DNA from: CAXMST01 sp963712765
Lineage (GTDB): Bacteria; Actinomycetota; Thermoleophilia; Solirubrobacterales; 70-9
NCBI GenBank assembly: GCA_963712765.1
Contig: CAVQIX010000001.1
Span: 62,001 to 126,000 of the forward strand
Length of the DNA stretch: 64,000 nucleotides
Reading direction: 5' to 3'
Shown here: positions 42,678 to 51,928 of the stretch, piece after piece
Layout: every line of letters begins with the position of its first letter
Numbering within the stretch: the stretch's first letter is position 1
Program-made: the position numbers and the translations under genes
Notes under the pieces: model-generated
The model's input: only the letters and a program-made list of their open reading frames with translations
Database searches by the model: none
What the model was told of the DNA's origin: nothing

Positions 42678-42697
42678 CTGGCCGGCTGGCCAGTTTT
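42678..42697 (+). terminator. hairpin plus T-run downstream of the alcohol dehydrogenase
   Basis: CTGGCC and GGCCAG pair around a GGCT loop and are followed by TTTT. This is the only hairpin with a T-run I found in the window. It lies 78 bases after the dehydrogenase stop and may separate it from the oxidase-SCP2 gene. Confidence 0.4.
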
Positions 42698-42753
42698 CGC
42701 ATACGCTTCCAGCGACGGCCGCCGGTCGTCGATCCAAACGAGGAGGAGGGCAC

Positions 42754-44028
42754 GTGTCGGTAGCCGAGCAGAACCTGATGGATCGGATCACCTACGAGGA
42801 TCTGTACCAGCGGTGGGAGCGCAACAACTGGTCAGCGACGGACATCGACTTCAGCGCCGACCGCGAGGGCTGGACCGCGCTGAGCGAGATCCAGCGCAGG
42901 TCGGCGATCTGGGTCTACTCGATGTTCTTCTTCGGCGAGGACTCGGTGACCGACAACCTCTCCCCCTACATCGACGCCGCTCCGAAGGAGGAGCAGAAGT
43001 ACTTCCTCGCGACCCAGCAGGTCGATGAGGCCCGCCACGCGGTCTTCTTCCACCGCTTCTTCAAGGAGGTGATCGAGGTCGGCGATTCGGTTGCCTCGAC
43101 CCTCGCCTGGACCGAGCAGCATCTCGGCTGGGGCTACCGCAAGGTCTTCGACCGGCTCGACCTGATGGCCGAGGAACTGCGCCGCGATCGCTCGCTGCCC
43201 AAGTTCGCCCAGGCGATCACGCTTTATCACCTCGTCGTCGAGGCGACCCTGGCCCAGCCGGGCCAGCACTTCATCGAGGACTACTTCGTTCGCGACGGCA
43301 GCATGCCCGGCTTCAGCGCCGGAATGGAGAACGTCTCGCGTGATGAGCAGCGCCACATCGGCTTCGGCGTCAAGGTCCTCAGCGAGCTCGTCCGCGAAAG
43401 CGACGAGTGCAAGGCCGCGATCGACGAGCTGCTCGCCGAGGTGATGCAGTGGACCTCCTCGGTCTTCATCCCGCCCGGCTGGGATCGCGAGTACACCCGC
43501 TGTTTCGGCTTCGAGCTGGAGGACATCTCCGAGTGGGGGATCAAGGCGCTCGAACAGAAGTGGCGCACGATCGGGTATCCGATGGACGAGATGCCGCCCG
43601 GGGTCGTCCCGATGGACTTCTCGCTCCCGCCCCGCGAGCGCGGCAGCCAGATGATCGCGCTGACCGAGGCCGGCGTGGTCGGCGAGCCCCTGCCACCGGG
43701 GCGGGTCAACGCCACCCCCGAGGTCCAGGAGCTGTTCTTCAACCTGATCGCCCGAACGGTCGACACGACGCAGACCGACGGCGCGCCCTTCACGGTCCAG
43801 TGGCGATTCGAGGATGCCCCGCCCTGGCACCTGGTGGTCGCCAACGGCTCCACCCATGCGGAATCGGGAGTGGTTGGTGAGGCGGACGTGACGATGGAAT
43901 CCAGCTGGCACGACTTCGTCGAGATGGGCAAGGGCGCGATCAGTCCGCCGAAGGCTCTGCTGCAGCGCCGGCTCAAGCTCCACGGTGGGCCGCGCGACCT
44001 GCTCCGCTTCCGCAAGCTGATGGGCTGA
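42754..44028 (+). CDS. R2-like di-metal oxidase (R2lox-like ferritin fold) fused to SCP2 sterol-carrier domain
   Basis: The 424-residue protein starts at GTG after a strong GAGGAGGAGG. Residues ~1-290 are a ribonucleotide-reductase-R2-type helical domain. Likely metal ligands are D63 (GEDSV), E92 and H95 (DEARH), E163 (LVVEA), E198 and H201 (DEQRH). V65 and Y158 fall where R2-like ligand-binding oxidases form a Val-Tyr crosslink, with Y five residues before the ligand Glu. Residues ~310-424 match SCP2 lipid carriers (FTVQWRFEDAPPWHLVV, SSWHDFVEMGKGAISPPKAL). It is often labelled ribonucleotide reductase beta subunit, but no R1 gene is here. I infer oxidation of a lipid delivered by the SCP2 domain. 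Confidence 0.82.
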   Translation: MSVAEQNLMDRITYEDLYQRWERNNWSATDIDFSADREGWTALSEIQRRSAIWVYSMFFFGEDSVTDNLSPYIDAAPKEEQKYFLATQQVDEARHAVFFHRFFKEVIEVGDSVASTLAWTEQHLGWGYRKVFDRLDLMAEELRRDRSLPKFAQAITLYHLVVEATLAQPGQHFIEDYFVRDGSMPGFSAGMENVSRDEQRHIGFGVKVLSELVRESDECKAAIDELLAEVMQWTSSVFIPPGWDREYTRCFGFELEDISEWGIKALEQKWRTIGYPMDEMPPGVVPMDFSLPPRERGSQMIALTEAGVVGEPLPPGRVNATPEVQELFFNLIARTVDTTQTDGAPFTVQWRFEDAPPWHLVVANGSTHAESGVVGEADVTMESSWHDFVEMGKGAISPPKALLQRRLKLHGGPRDLLRFRKLMG

Positions 44029-44103
44029 AGCGCCGGTGCCGATAGGCTCGACCGCAGCAGCGGCCGATCGTCGGCCCCGATACCAACTCAACAGGAGAGG
44101 CCG

Positions 44104-44982
44104 ATGACCGACACCTACCGCACCCCTGACGACCGCTTCGCGGGGCTGCCGGACTTCCCCTGGGAACCGAAGTATCTCGACTGGGACGGCATCCGGATCG
44201 CCAGGATCGATGAGGGCTCCGGCGGGCCGGTCGTCCTCTTTCACGGAGAGCCCACATGGTCGTTCCTGTACCGCAAGGTGATTCCGCCTCTGCTCGAGGC
44301 GGGGCATCGCTGCATCGCCCCCGACTACCCAGGCTTCGGGCGCTCCGACAAGCCGACCTCCTTCGACTGGTACAGCTACGACGCCCACACCGAGGCCATG
44401 CTCGCCCTGCTCGACGGGCTCGGGGTCCGAGGTGCCACCTTCGTCGTCCAGGACTGGGGCGGGCCGATAGGGATGCGGGTCGCAGCCGAGCGGCCGGCGC
44501 TCTGCTCCCGGCTGGTGGTGATGGACACGGGCCTGTTCACCGGTCATCAGGCGATGACCGAAGCCTGGAAGACCTTCCGCGACTTCGTCGAGCGGACCGA
44601 GGACCTGCCGATCTCGATGCTCGTCGGCGGCGCCTGCAAGACGCCGCCCAGCGAGGACGTGCTGGCCGGATACGACGCGCCCTTCCCAGAGGCCAGGGCG
44701 AAGCAGGGAGCGCGCGCGTTCCCGCTGATGCTTCCCACCAGCCCCGACGCCCCCGGCGCCGAGGCCGGTCAGAGGACCGCCGAGGCGATGGCTGTCTCCG
44801 ATCGCCCGGTGCTGATGCTGTGGGCCGACTCCGACCCCGTTATCCCGCCCTCGGTCGGGACCGCGATGGCGGAGCGGCTCGGCTGGCCCGAACCCGAGAT
44901 CATCGCCGAGGCCTCCCACTTCCTACAGGAGGACCAGGGCGAGATCATCGGGCGCAGGATCGCCGATTGGGTCGGCGCCTGA
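44104..44982 (+). CDS. haloalkane-dehalogenase-like alpha/beta hydrolase
   Basis: The 292-residue hydrolase has HGEPTWSFLYR (H47-E49), typical of haloalkane dehalogenases. The nucleophile motif VVQDWGGPIG gives D117 with halide-binding W118. Further motifs are WADSDPVIPP and SHFLQEDQGE with the catalytic H272. The aspartate nucleophile followed by Trp separates this group from serine hydrolases. It could cleave C-halogen bonds, though epoxide hydrolases share the fold. A ribosome site AGGAGAGG is 5 bases before ATG. It follows the oxidase-SCP2 gene by 75 bases. Confidence 0.85.
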   Translation: MTDTYRTPDDRFAGLPDFPWEPKYLDWDGIRIARIDEGSGGPVVLFHGEPTWSFLYRKVIPPLLEAGHRCIAPDYPGFGRSDKPTSFDWYSYDAHTEAMLALLDGLGVRGATFVVQDWGGPIGMRVAAERPALCSRLVVMDTGLFTGHQAMTEAWKTFRDFVERTEDLPISMLVGGACKTPPSEDVLAGYDAPFPEARAKQGARAFPLMLPTSPDAPGAEAGQRTAEAMAVSDRPVLMLWADSDPVIPPSVGTAMAERLGWPEPEIIAEASHFLQEDQGEIIGRRIADWVGA

Positions 44983-45109
44983 GCGCCCACTTCTTCCACG
45001 TCCGCCTACACCTGCGCTGGTCCGTGGCGGTTGTCGCCGCGGTGCCGTCCGTCAAGAAAGGTGTTCCCCGGAACGGAGCCCTGCCCCCGCCCCTTTCATC
45101 CGTTAACGA

Positions 45110-45139
45110 CCGAGGGGGCGGCCGAAGCCGCCCCCTCGG
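45110..45139. terminator. perfect 13-base-pair hairpin between convergent genes
   Basis: CCGAGGGGGCGGC (45110-45122) pairs fully with GCCGCCCCCTCGG (45127-45139) around a CGAA tetraloop. There is no T-run. Its place between two convergent genes suggests a bidirectional terminator. Confidence 0.75.
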
Positions 45140-45174
45140 GACGTTCCTCCCTCAGTTCGAGGGACGAGAGTGGC

Positions 45175-45951
45175 CTACTTCTTCTTCGGCTTGCACTTGC
45201 TCTTGAACGTATCGCTCGTGGTCGGCGCGTCCGAGAAGAAGGTCGTGGCCTGCCACGTCATCTTCTTCGGCTTGCACCTCGCCTGGATGTACTTGCTCTT
45301 CTTGATCGTCACCTCGAAGAAGGCGATCGCTCCTGCTGCGAGCGGCGGGATCGCCACGTCAAGCGACTTCTTGTACGGCTTCAGGTTCTGACCTGAGGGC
45401 CGACCGCTGACCTTCTTGGCGTTCTTCAGCTCGCCAATGAGGATGCTCGCTGGGATGATCGAGAAGTCACCCTGCGGCTTGCTGAACAGGAGCAGCTTCT
45501 TGCCGTCCTCGTTGAAAGCCGAGACGTCGACGTTGATGTCGGTGGGCGCATCTGTCGGGTCCGCGGTGCCGACCTGGACGACAGCGGTGCTGCCCTTGGG
45601 ATCGGAGACGAGCGACTTCTTGCCGCAGGCCGCGATCGCGTCCTCGGTGGTCGCTGCTCCTTCGAGCCCTGCCTCGTCCGTCTTGCACTTCGCGACCTTG
45701 TTCAGGTTGAACTTGAACTGCTTTGGCAGGTCGAGAATGGTCCGGACACCCTTCGGCGGCTGGTTGGTGCCGGGCGCGTCCTTGGTCACGATCGTGTTGG
45801 TGAACTTGATGTTCTGATGCTTCTTCTTGTTCAGCTTCTTCGGCTTGAACTTGGCTTCCTCGGTCTGGGTCTCCTCGCCGGCAGTGGCGAAGTTCACGAC
45901 CAGCCCGAAGCCGAGAGCTCCGACGATCGCGAGGATCAGGTACTTACGCAT
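45175..45951 (-). CDS. secreted Lys-rich protein of unknown function
   Basis: The 258-residue product has a signal peptide (MRKYLILAIVGALGFGLVV, cleavage near ATAGEE) and a strong GGAGGAG ribosome site. The mature part is rich in Lys and beta-type segments and contains a recurring KPKK motif: FKPKK near the start, RCKPKKM and SKCKPKKK at the end. Six cysteines could form three disulfides. I recognise no family. It is preceded by 217 bases without genes and ends at a strong terminator, so it is probably a separate transcription unit rather than part of the mce operon. Confidence 0.75.
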   Translation of the reverse strand: MRKYLILAIVGALGFGLVVNFATAGEETQTEEAKFKPKKLNKKKHQNIKFTNTIVTKDAPGTNQPPKGVRTILDLPKQFKFNLNKVAKCKTDEAGLEGAATTEDAIAACGKKSLVSDPKGSTAVVQVGTADPTDAPTDINVDVSAFNEDGKKLLLFSKPQGDFSIIPASILIGELKNAKKVSGRPSGQNLKPYKKSLDVAIPPLAAGAIAFFEVTIKKSKYIQARCKPKKMTWQATTFFSDAPTTSDTFKSKCKPKKK

Positions 45952-46168
45952 TACTCCTCCTCAGGAACAGTTACAGATGATTGGTCAGGGATAAGTTCTT
46001 GGCGGGGCGTTCGAGCGGCTCTCCATCCGCTACCGATCGCTCCGATGAGAGTTGGTTGTACCGGCATAAACACCGGCCTGCGCTAACGATGCGTGGCACG
46101 GAGACCAAACTTCACGCGCTTAGTTGTACGAATTGTATAGGAGAGCCGTGGTGCTTGTATCGCGGTGG

Positions 46169-47680
46169 TCATGGCTGGGCCCGGACGTGCGGATAGGTGG
46201 TCGACTCGCTCGGAGGGCCTCCGATCGACTCCGAGCCCGCCTGCAGGTTGCACGGCGGCGCAAGAATCTGGTCGCTGTTGGTGTTGCCCACCCCGTCGAA
46301 GAAGTACTGCTGCACCTGGTCGTAGTAGCCGTCCGGCAGATCGCCGGGCCCGCTCAGCTCGATCCCCGAGAGCCCGGAGCTACAGTGCTCGGTCAGGAAG
46401 GAGTCGAGGCCCTGAGCGAGCTTGGTGTACTCGCCGGCCTTCACGTAGGCGTTGGTGCGGCTGCCCGTGAACCGCTCCGGCAGCGAGGCCAGATCCTCGA
46501 GGCCGAACGGCGCGGTCGTCCGCAGGTACTTCGTCTGCTCGGAGTCCTGCTGGGAGATGTTGAAGCCGTTGGTCGCCGCGGCGAGATTGCCGAGGGCGGC
46601 GGTCGTCTCACCCTTGTATCGGCGCAGCGCCTGAACGATCGGGATCACGTCGTTGAGGTAGGTGTCGATTCGCGCCAGCGGTGGCGGCAGCTGATCGTCG
46701 AGGACCGTGCGAAGGGAGCCCAGTCCGGACTTGGCGCGCTTGGTGACCGGCGTCAGCCCGGTGAAGAAACGGACGAGATCGGGGGAGAGGTTGGCGAGCT
46801 GCTCGAAGGTGCCGCTCAGCTCTCGCGCCGAGGGTCGCAGCTGGGTGATCAGGTCGTTGGTGTCCACGGCGAAGGTGTCGAGGCGATCAAGGGTGAGGCG
46901 CGACTCGTCGAGGAAGGTCGGCAGAGCCTGGAAGGAGGAGATCAGTTGAGCATCGCGGTCGGCCAGGGTCCCGAACACGGTCTCGGTGTTGGTGATCAGG
47001 CCGCGCAGCTGGTCGGGCCGTTCGCTGAGGGCGTCGAAGGTTTCCCCGCCGTCGCGCACCAGCCGCTTCACCGCCAGCCTCTGACCGTCGAGGATCCGCA
47101 TCAGGTCGTCGGCGCGATCGGCGAAGGGCGCGAGGTTTCCGATCGCCGCGTTGAGGTCCACGCCCCGGCCGCGGAAGGCAACGGCAGCGTCCTCCATCCA
47201 GGCCTGGAAGGCGGCCCGGGTCGGCTCGTCGAAGGCGCGGAAGACCTCGTCCAGCTGCACCGCATCCGATACCTGGGCGACGGGGATCTCGCCCTCCTCG
47301 GGCAGCGGCTCGGCATCCTGCTCGCCCGGCGTCAACTCGACGTAGGTCTCTCCGAGGAGGGTCTTCTGCCGCAGGATCGCCTTGGTGTTGGAGGGAACCG
47401 GCGCGAACTTGGCATCGATCTCGAGCTCGGCGTCGGCCCGGCCTGAATCGGCGAGCTCGATGCTCTTGACCTTGCCGACCGAGACGCCGGAGATGCGGAC
47501 ATCGGACTCGACGGCGAGCTGGGTCGCCTCCTCGAACGGCACCGTGAAGCGGTAGCTCTTCGACTTCAGGGGCACGGCGCCACCGAAGGCGAGCCAGAGG
47601 AAGAGGATCAGGCCGAAGCACGAGATCGCGAACCCGACCGCGATCAGGATCCTGCCAACTGTCGGCGGACGAGTCTCCAT
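46169..47680 (-). CDS. MCE-family protein, sixth gene of the mce operon
   Basis: A 503-residue protein with an N-terminal membrane helix (about 9-33, ILIAVGFAISCFGLILFLW) and an MCE/MlaD domain from about 38 to 120 (VRISGVSVGKVKSIEL, LLGETYVELTPG). A long helical needle-like region and a Ser/Gly-rich tail follow. MCE proteins bridge the envelope and carry lipids to an inner-membrane ABC transporter. It shares one base with the preceding mce gene (TGATG). No genes for the permease or ATPase are next to it. Confidence 0.9.
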   Translation of the reverse strand: METRPPTVGRILIAVGFAISCFGLILFLWLAFGGAVPLKSKSYRFTVPFEEATQLAVESDVRISGVSVGKVKSIELADSGRADAELEIDAKFAPVPSNTKAILRQKTLLGETYVELTPGEQDAEPLPEEGEIPVAQVSDAVQLDEVFRAFDEPTRAAFQAWMEDAAVAFRGRGVDLNAAIGNLAPFADRADDLMRILDGQRLAVKRLVRDGGETFDALSERPDQLRGLITNTETVFGTLADRDAQLISSFQALPTFLDESRLTLDRLDTFAVDTNDLITQLRPSARELSGTFEQLANLSPDLVRFFTGLTPVTKRAKSGLGSLRTVLDDQLPPPLARIDTYLNDVIPIVQALRRYKGETTAALGNLAAATNGFNISQQDSEQTKYLRTTAPFGLEDLASLPERFTGSRTNAYVKAGEYTKLAQGLDSFLTEHCSSGLSGIELSGPGDLPDGYYDQVQQYFFDGVGNTNSDQILAPPCNLQAGSESIGGPPSESTTYPHVRAQP

Positions 47681-48990
47681 CAGCAGATCTCCGTTGTCGT
47701 GGCCAGGCGGGTGAGGGTTCGGGCGACGTCAACCGCGGGACGACCGACCAGGGCGTTGTCGGCCAGGGTGGACGTCGCGCATGCATACATCGCAATGCCG
47801 CGCAGCATCGGGCCGCCCGAGTCCTGCACGAGCTGCAGGCTGTTGGCGTTGTGGCCGAGCCAGGAGAGGTAGAAGAGGTAGCCCTCGTCCTTGCCTGGCG
47901 GGTTGTAGGCGAGACCGTTGACGAGCTGGCTCAACTCGCTGAAGCTTCCCTCGAGTCCGGCCGCACTCTGGGCGAGCGGCTCTGAGGCGCTGCGCACGTT
48001 CTTGACGAACGGCAGCGTCTTCTTGGTGAAGGGACGGATCTGATTCCGAACCGGACCGATCGTCTTCCGGAAGAACGGTTGCAGCGACTCCAGAGCCGGG
48101 TCCAGGGCCCGGGCCGCAGGAAGAAGCTCGCGGAGCGCAGGCTCGAGATCGACGCTGAGGGCCTCGCCGGCGCTGAGCGCGCGGCGCGTCTCCGTCAGGG
48201 CCCCCGGCAACCCGCGCAGGGTCGCGCGGATCGACTGCTCCTGGTCGGCGAAGGCCCCGAGGACGGCGTTCTGGGAATCGACGAACTCGGCGACCCTAAC
48301 GTCGTTCCGACTGAGGCGCTGGGCGATCAGGCCGAAGTTGGTGATCACGCGGCGCAGGTTCGAGCGGCGCTTCGAGAGCTGGCCGTTGATCTTTGCCAGA
48401 TCCCGCGCCGTCGGCTCGATCCGGCGCAGCACCGCGGCGAGTTCCTTGCTCTTCTCGCCGCCGAGTGCCTCCGAGCCGCCCGCTAGCAGGAGCTTGAGGT
48501 AGGCCTGCGTGTCCGCGTCGAGCGAGGAGATGATCTGGTCGAGATTGACGTTCGGCTTGGTCGCCGCGAGCGGCACCGTGAAGCCCTCGTCGACCGTCTC
48601 GGTCTCGGTTCCGGGATCGAGCTCCACGGTCATGTCCTGCAGGCCCGTGCGCGGCCGCATCAGGATCGATGCGTCCGGATGGATCAGCTCGGCGTACTCG
48701 GGCTCGACCTCCATCGAGATCACCGCCACCCCATCCTGAAGCTCGACAGTGGTGATGTCGCCGACCTTGACGCCCGCGATGTTCACGGTCTGACCCTGGC
48801 CCGGGGTAACGGCCTGCGCGGTCTGGACCTCGGCCTTGAGGGCGAACCGGTCCGCGCCCAGGATCGGGAACCATGCCGGCAACGCCGTCGCCTGCTGAGA
48901 GAGGATCACGAACAGGGTCGTGAGCCCGATCGCGAGCAGGATCAGGACCGCGATGAAGTCCTTGTAATAGTCGCGGATCGCCTTCTTCAT
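47680..48990 (-). CDS. MCE-family protein, fifth gene of the mce operon
   Basis: The 436-residue product begins MKKAIRDYYKDF and has one membrane helix (about 13-33). Its MCE domain covers about 45-125 (VNIAGVKVGDITTVEL, LQDMTVELDPG). A long coiled or helical stretch and a short Cys-containing tail follow. It is the shortest of the six. It overlaps the fourth gene by 4 bases and the sixth by 1, so the order is locked by coupling. Confidence 0.9.
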   Translation of the reverse strand: MKKAIRDYYKDFIAVLILLAIGLTTLFVILSQQATALPAWFPILGADRFALKAEVQTAQAVTPGQGQTVNIAGVKVGDITTVELQDGVAVISMEVEPEYAELIHPDASILMRPRTGLQDMTVELDPGTETETVDEGFTVPLAATKPNVNLDQIISSLDADTQAYLKLLLAGGSEALGGEKSKELAAVLRRIEPTARDLAKINGQLSKRRSNLRRVITNFGLIAQRLSRNDVRVAEFVDSQNAVLGAFADQEQSIRATLRGLPGALTETRRALSAGEALSVDLEPALRELLPAARALDPALESLQPFFRKTIGPVRNQIRPFTKKTLPFVKNVRSASEPLAQSAAGLEGSFSELSQLVNGLAYNPPGKDEGYLFYLSWLGHNANSLQLVQDSGGPMLRGIAMYACATSTLADNALVGRPAVDVARTLTRLATTTEIC

Positions 48991-50501
48991 GGGGTCGCCG
49001 CCTGGGGTGAAGGAGTGCCCACGGCTCCGGCCGGACCGTTCAGATCAGGTACATCCTGGCTCTGGCACTTGACGTCGGTGCGGATCGGTGGATTGCCGTT
49101 CGGCCGCACCGGCTGGGTGCCCTTCGGGGGCTCGATCGAGTATCCCCACAGGGGCGAGTTGAGTGGGCTGGCGCCGGGAACCTGGGTCGCGGTCAGGGTC
49201 GGGCCACCGCCGGCCTGGACGCGAAGGGACTGGCCGTTGCCGTCGAAGTTGCCGCCGGACCCGGACTGGCCGGCCACCGCGTACAGGAAGTCCTTGTAGT
49301 TCGGTGATCCGGTCGAGAACTGATCGTCGATCACGATGTCCCCAGCCGGGATCAGGACGTTGGTGACGCAGCGGCTGACGGCCTGGATCTCGGGCAACAG
49401 CGAGGCGAGATCGCTGACTCCCGCCGAGAGGTTCGGCTGGGCGACCTTGAGGTTCTTGGCGATCTCGCCCAGCTCGCCCGGCTGCACCAGCTTGCGCGCC
49501 TGGAACAGCCAGGGGTTGCCGGCCTCGATCGTTGCCGGAAGCTCCTCGACGCCCGGGGTCAGCTCACGCGCGAACGCCCTCAGCGGCGGTAGGACCTGGT
49601 TGAACTTGACTAGCGAGGGTTCGGCCTGCTCCAGTGTCGGAGCCAGCTCGGCGACGGTCTCCTCGAGCGCGGCCGACTCGGCCGCGAACGCTCCGGCCGT
49701 GGTTGCGAGGTTGCCGATCAGCTGTTGCAACTGCGACTCGCGACTGGCGAGCTTGCGGAAGACGATCCCGGAGGAATCGATCAGCCGGTTGAGGTCTCCG
49801 GGCTGCTCCCCCAGCAGCGCCTGGCTCACCTGCGCGGAGGTCTTGCCCGCCTTGCCGCCGTAGTTGAACGAGTCGTTCAGCGCCTTGGCGGCCGATTCAC
49901 CCTGAACGTCGGGATCCTGCCCGAGATCCTGACCGGGAGTGGGCTGATCGGCGAGCGCCGACCCGAAGCCGTCGAGCAGGACCCTGAGGTTGTCGCGATC
50001 GGACTTCTGCAGGGCGGTGAGGATCTCGTCGATCTGGACGGCGGTCTGCGTCTGTGTCGTCGGAATCGATCCCCCCTCGTCGAGCTCCTCAGCGTTCGGG
50101 CTACCGGGCTGGACATCGAGGAAGAAGTTGCCCTCGAGGAAGAGGCGGGGGCGGATCGTGACCTGAGTGTCGGCGTGCAGCGGACGACCCTCCTCACTCA
50201 CCGTGAAGGTCACCGTCGAGACCTCGCCCTCCCCCTCGATCGAGGTCACCTCGCCGACGTTGACGCCGGCGATCCGGACCGGAGAGCTCGGCCGCAGAGT
50301 CGCGGCGTTCTCGAAGGTCGCCGTGACCTCGAACTCGTTGCCGACGAACGGGACGTCCTTGGTGAAGGCCAGCCACCCGAGGGCCAGGATCACGATCGCA
50401 GCCAGCAATCCGGTCGAGGCGAAGCTCGGCCCGGTCGGCGGGCGATGGTAGATCGCCTCGTTGAAGTCCTTGTGGACCTTCTGGTTCGGATCGCGCGGCA
50501 T
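48987..50501 (-). CDS. MCE-family protein, fourth gene of the mce operon
   Basis: This 504-residue protein has a longer cytosolic leader (~28 residues) before its membrane helix (TGLLAAIVILALGWLAF). The MCE domain follows (VRIAGVNVGEVTSIEG, LFLEGNFFLDVQPG), then a helical region. The C-terminus, from about residue 385, is rich in Gly, Pro and Asn and carries two Cys. It shares one base with the third gene (TTATC/GATAA junction at 50501) and overlaps the fifth by 4. Confidence 0.9.
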   Translation of the reverse strand: MPRDPNQKVHKDFNEAIYHRPPTGPSFASTGLLAAIVILALGWLAFTKDVPFVGNEFEVTATFENAATLRPSSPVRIAGVNVGEVTSIEGEGEVSTVTFTVSEEGRPLHADTQVTIRPRLFLEGNFFLDVQPGSPNAEELDEGGSIPTTQTQTAVQIDEILTALQKSDRDNLRVLLDGFGSALADQPTPGQDLGQDPDVQGESAAKALNDSFNYGGKAGKTSAQVSQALLGEQPGDLNRLIDSSGIVFRKLASRESQLQQLIGNLATTAGAFAAESAALEETVAELAPTLEQAEPSLVKFNQVLPPLRAFARELTPGVEELPATIEAGNPWLFQARKLVQPGELGEIAKNLKVAQPNLSAGVSDLASLLPEIQAVSRCVTNVLIPAGDIVIDDQFSTGSPNYKDFLYAVAGQSGSGGNFDGNGQSLRVQAGGGPTLTATQVPGASPLNSPLWGYSIEPPKGTQPVRPNGNPPIRTDVKCQSQDVPDLNGPAGAVGTPSPQAATP

Positions 50502-51928
50502 TATCCCTGACCCTTCAGCTGATCCTCGGTGACCGTGCCGACGTTGCCGGGAACGTTCCCGATCACCTGCTGGCCCGAGATGTAGGGCTCATTCCCGGCC
50601 TCGCACTCGCGAACGCTCTGGCTCGGCGAGGCGGTGTTCGGATACGGGTTGGAGTGGAGGAAGTTGGTGATCGTGGAGTCGCCGCCGCCGTTGGCCGGAG
50701 CGCTGGAGGGGCTGCCCTCGTTGTTCGGACCCGTGGGCGGCTCGATCGGGATGAACCGCTGCCAGGTGCCGAGGTCATTGCCCTCGCTGGTCAGGTCGGC
50801 GACGTTGCGGAACAGCAGGGTCGCGTAGTTGCAGACCGACTGCGCCGGAGCGATGAACTTCAGTGCCGGGCTGAGCTCGTTGCCGAGCTCGGTGAGGCGA
50901 TCGATGCCGGTCCTCACCGTGGAGTTGTCGTTGAAGGCGAGCAGCGACGCCGCCGTCGGCGGGATCTGCTCGTTCAGCTTCGGCGCGCCGCGCAGCGCCG
51001 GGATCCCCGCCACCACGGCCTCCTCGATCTCGGGGCCCGAGCGTCGCAGCGCGGCTGCGCCGGGTTGGAGATCGACGAACAGCTTGCGGTTGTTGACGAG
51101 GAAGGGCCGGATGGTCGGCAGCGTCTCGGTGGCCGTGCGCAGAGTGGGCGGGGTGCGGGAGATGGTCTCCTGAAGGAACGGCCGCGCGATCTCGGCGAGG
51201 GCCGCGAAGGTGCGATCGAGGTTCACGAACATGGCCGCCTGCGTCTCGGCGATCGGCGCCACCGTCTCGGCGGAGCGGGTCAGCACCCGGAAGAAGCGGC
51301 CGAGCTTGGTCCCCGGCTCGGCGAGCTCGCGCGTGACCCGCTCGAGGCGCGGGAGCAGCGGCCGCAGCCGGCCGATTGCCTCGTTCAGGTCCGGACCGCG
51401 GCCGGCGAGCGCGCCGCCGAACTCGCGCAGGTTGGCGCGAATGCCTTCCCGCGTGTCCGTATCAAAGGTGTTCAGGACCTGGTCGAACTCGACCGGGGTC
51501 GGGGTTGCCTGGCTGACCGGGATCACGCTGCCGGCGGCGTATCCCTCCTCGCTCTCCCCGCGGTTGATCTCGAGGTACTTGAGGCCCAGCGCCGAACGCG
51601 CGCGGATGATCACCGTCGAGTCGGTGGGCAGCGGATTGACCTCCTCGTCGAGCTTGAGCACGAGGCGAGCGTTGACGGTCCCGTCCTCCTCGCTGACCGG
51701 CTCGATCGTCTCGACCTGTCCGACCCGGACGCCGCCGATCCGGACCTCGTTGCCGGGAACGAGCGAGGCAGCGTCCGGCACCTCGGCGCTGAGCCGGTAG
51801 CTGGGCACGAACGGAAGGCCGCTGTTGGCGTTGTAGGCAAGGAAGACCGCGAGGATCACGATCAGCACGGTGACCGCGCCAACGAGCGTCGGGTTGCCGA
51901 GAACGGACTGCAGCGGTGTTCGCCTCAC
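50501..51928 (-). CDS. MCE-family protein, third gene of the mce operon
   Basis: The 475-residue protein has a membrane helix at about 15-31 (LVGAVTVLIVILAVFLAY) and an MCE domain at about 45-125 (VRIGGVRVGQVETIEP, ALGLKYLEINRG). The long helical part contains repeated LRPLLPRLERV-like segments. The tail from about residue 405 is Pro/Asn/Ser-rich. It overlaps the second gene by 4 bases. Confidence 0.9.
   Translation of the reverse strand: MRRTPLQSVLGNPTLVGAVTVLIVILAVFLAYNANSGLPFVPSYRLSAEVPDAASLVPGNEVRIGGVRVGQVETIEPVSEEDGTVNARLVLKLDEEVNPLPTDSTVIIRARSALGLKYLEINRGESEEGYAAGSVIPVSQATPTPVEFDQVLNTFDTDTREGIRANLREFGGALAGRGPDLNEAIGRLRPLLPRLERVTRELAEPGTKLGRFFRVLTRSAETVAPIAETQAAMFVNLDRTFAALAEIARPFLQETISRTPPTLRTATETLPTIRPFLVNNRKLFVDLQPGAAALRRSGPEIEEAVVAGIPALRGAPKLNEQIPPTAASLLAFNDNSTVRTGIDRLTELGNELSPALKFIAPAQSVCNYATLLFRNVADLTSEGNDLGTWQRFIPIEPPTGPNNEGSPSSAPANGGGDSTITNFLHSNPYPNTASPSQSVRECEAGNEPYISGQQVIGNVPGNVGTVTEDQLKGQG

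Noticed and set aside
42754..44028. Annotation as a genuine ribonucleotide reductase beta subunit
   Set aside because: The ferritin core supports the family, but the fused SCP2 domain, the Val/Tyr pair and the lack of a nearby R1 gene point to an R2lox-like oxidase.
44062..44076. GGCCGA-TCG-TCGGCC hairpin between the oxidase-SCP2 and dehalogenase genes
   Set aside because: A 6-base stem with a 3-base loop and no T-run is expected often by chance here, so I did not list it as a terminator.
42832..44919. 695-codon minus-strand open frame across the oxidase-SCP2 and dehalogenase genes
   Set aside because: It spans two well-supported genes and their gap on the opposite strand and shows no recognisable domain; an antisense shadow.
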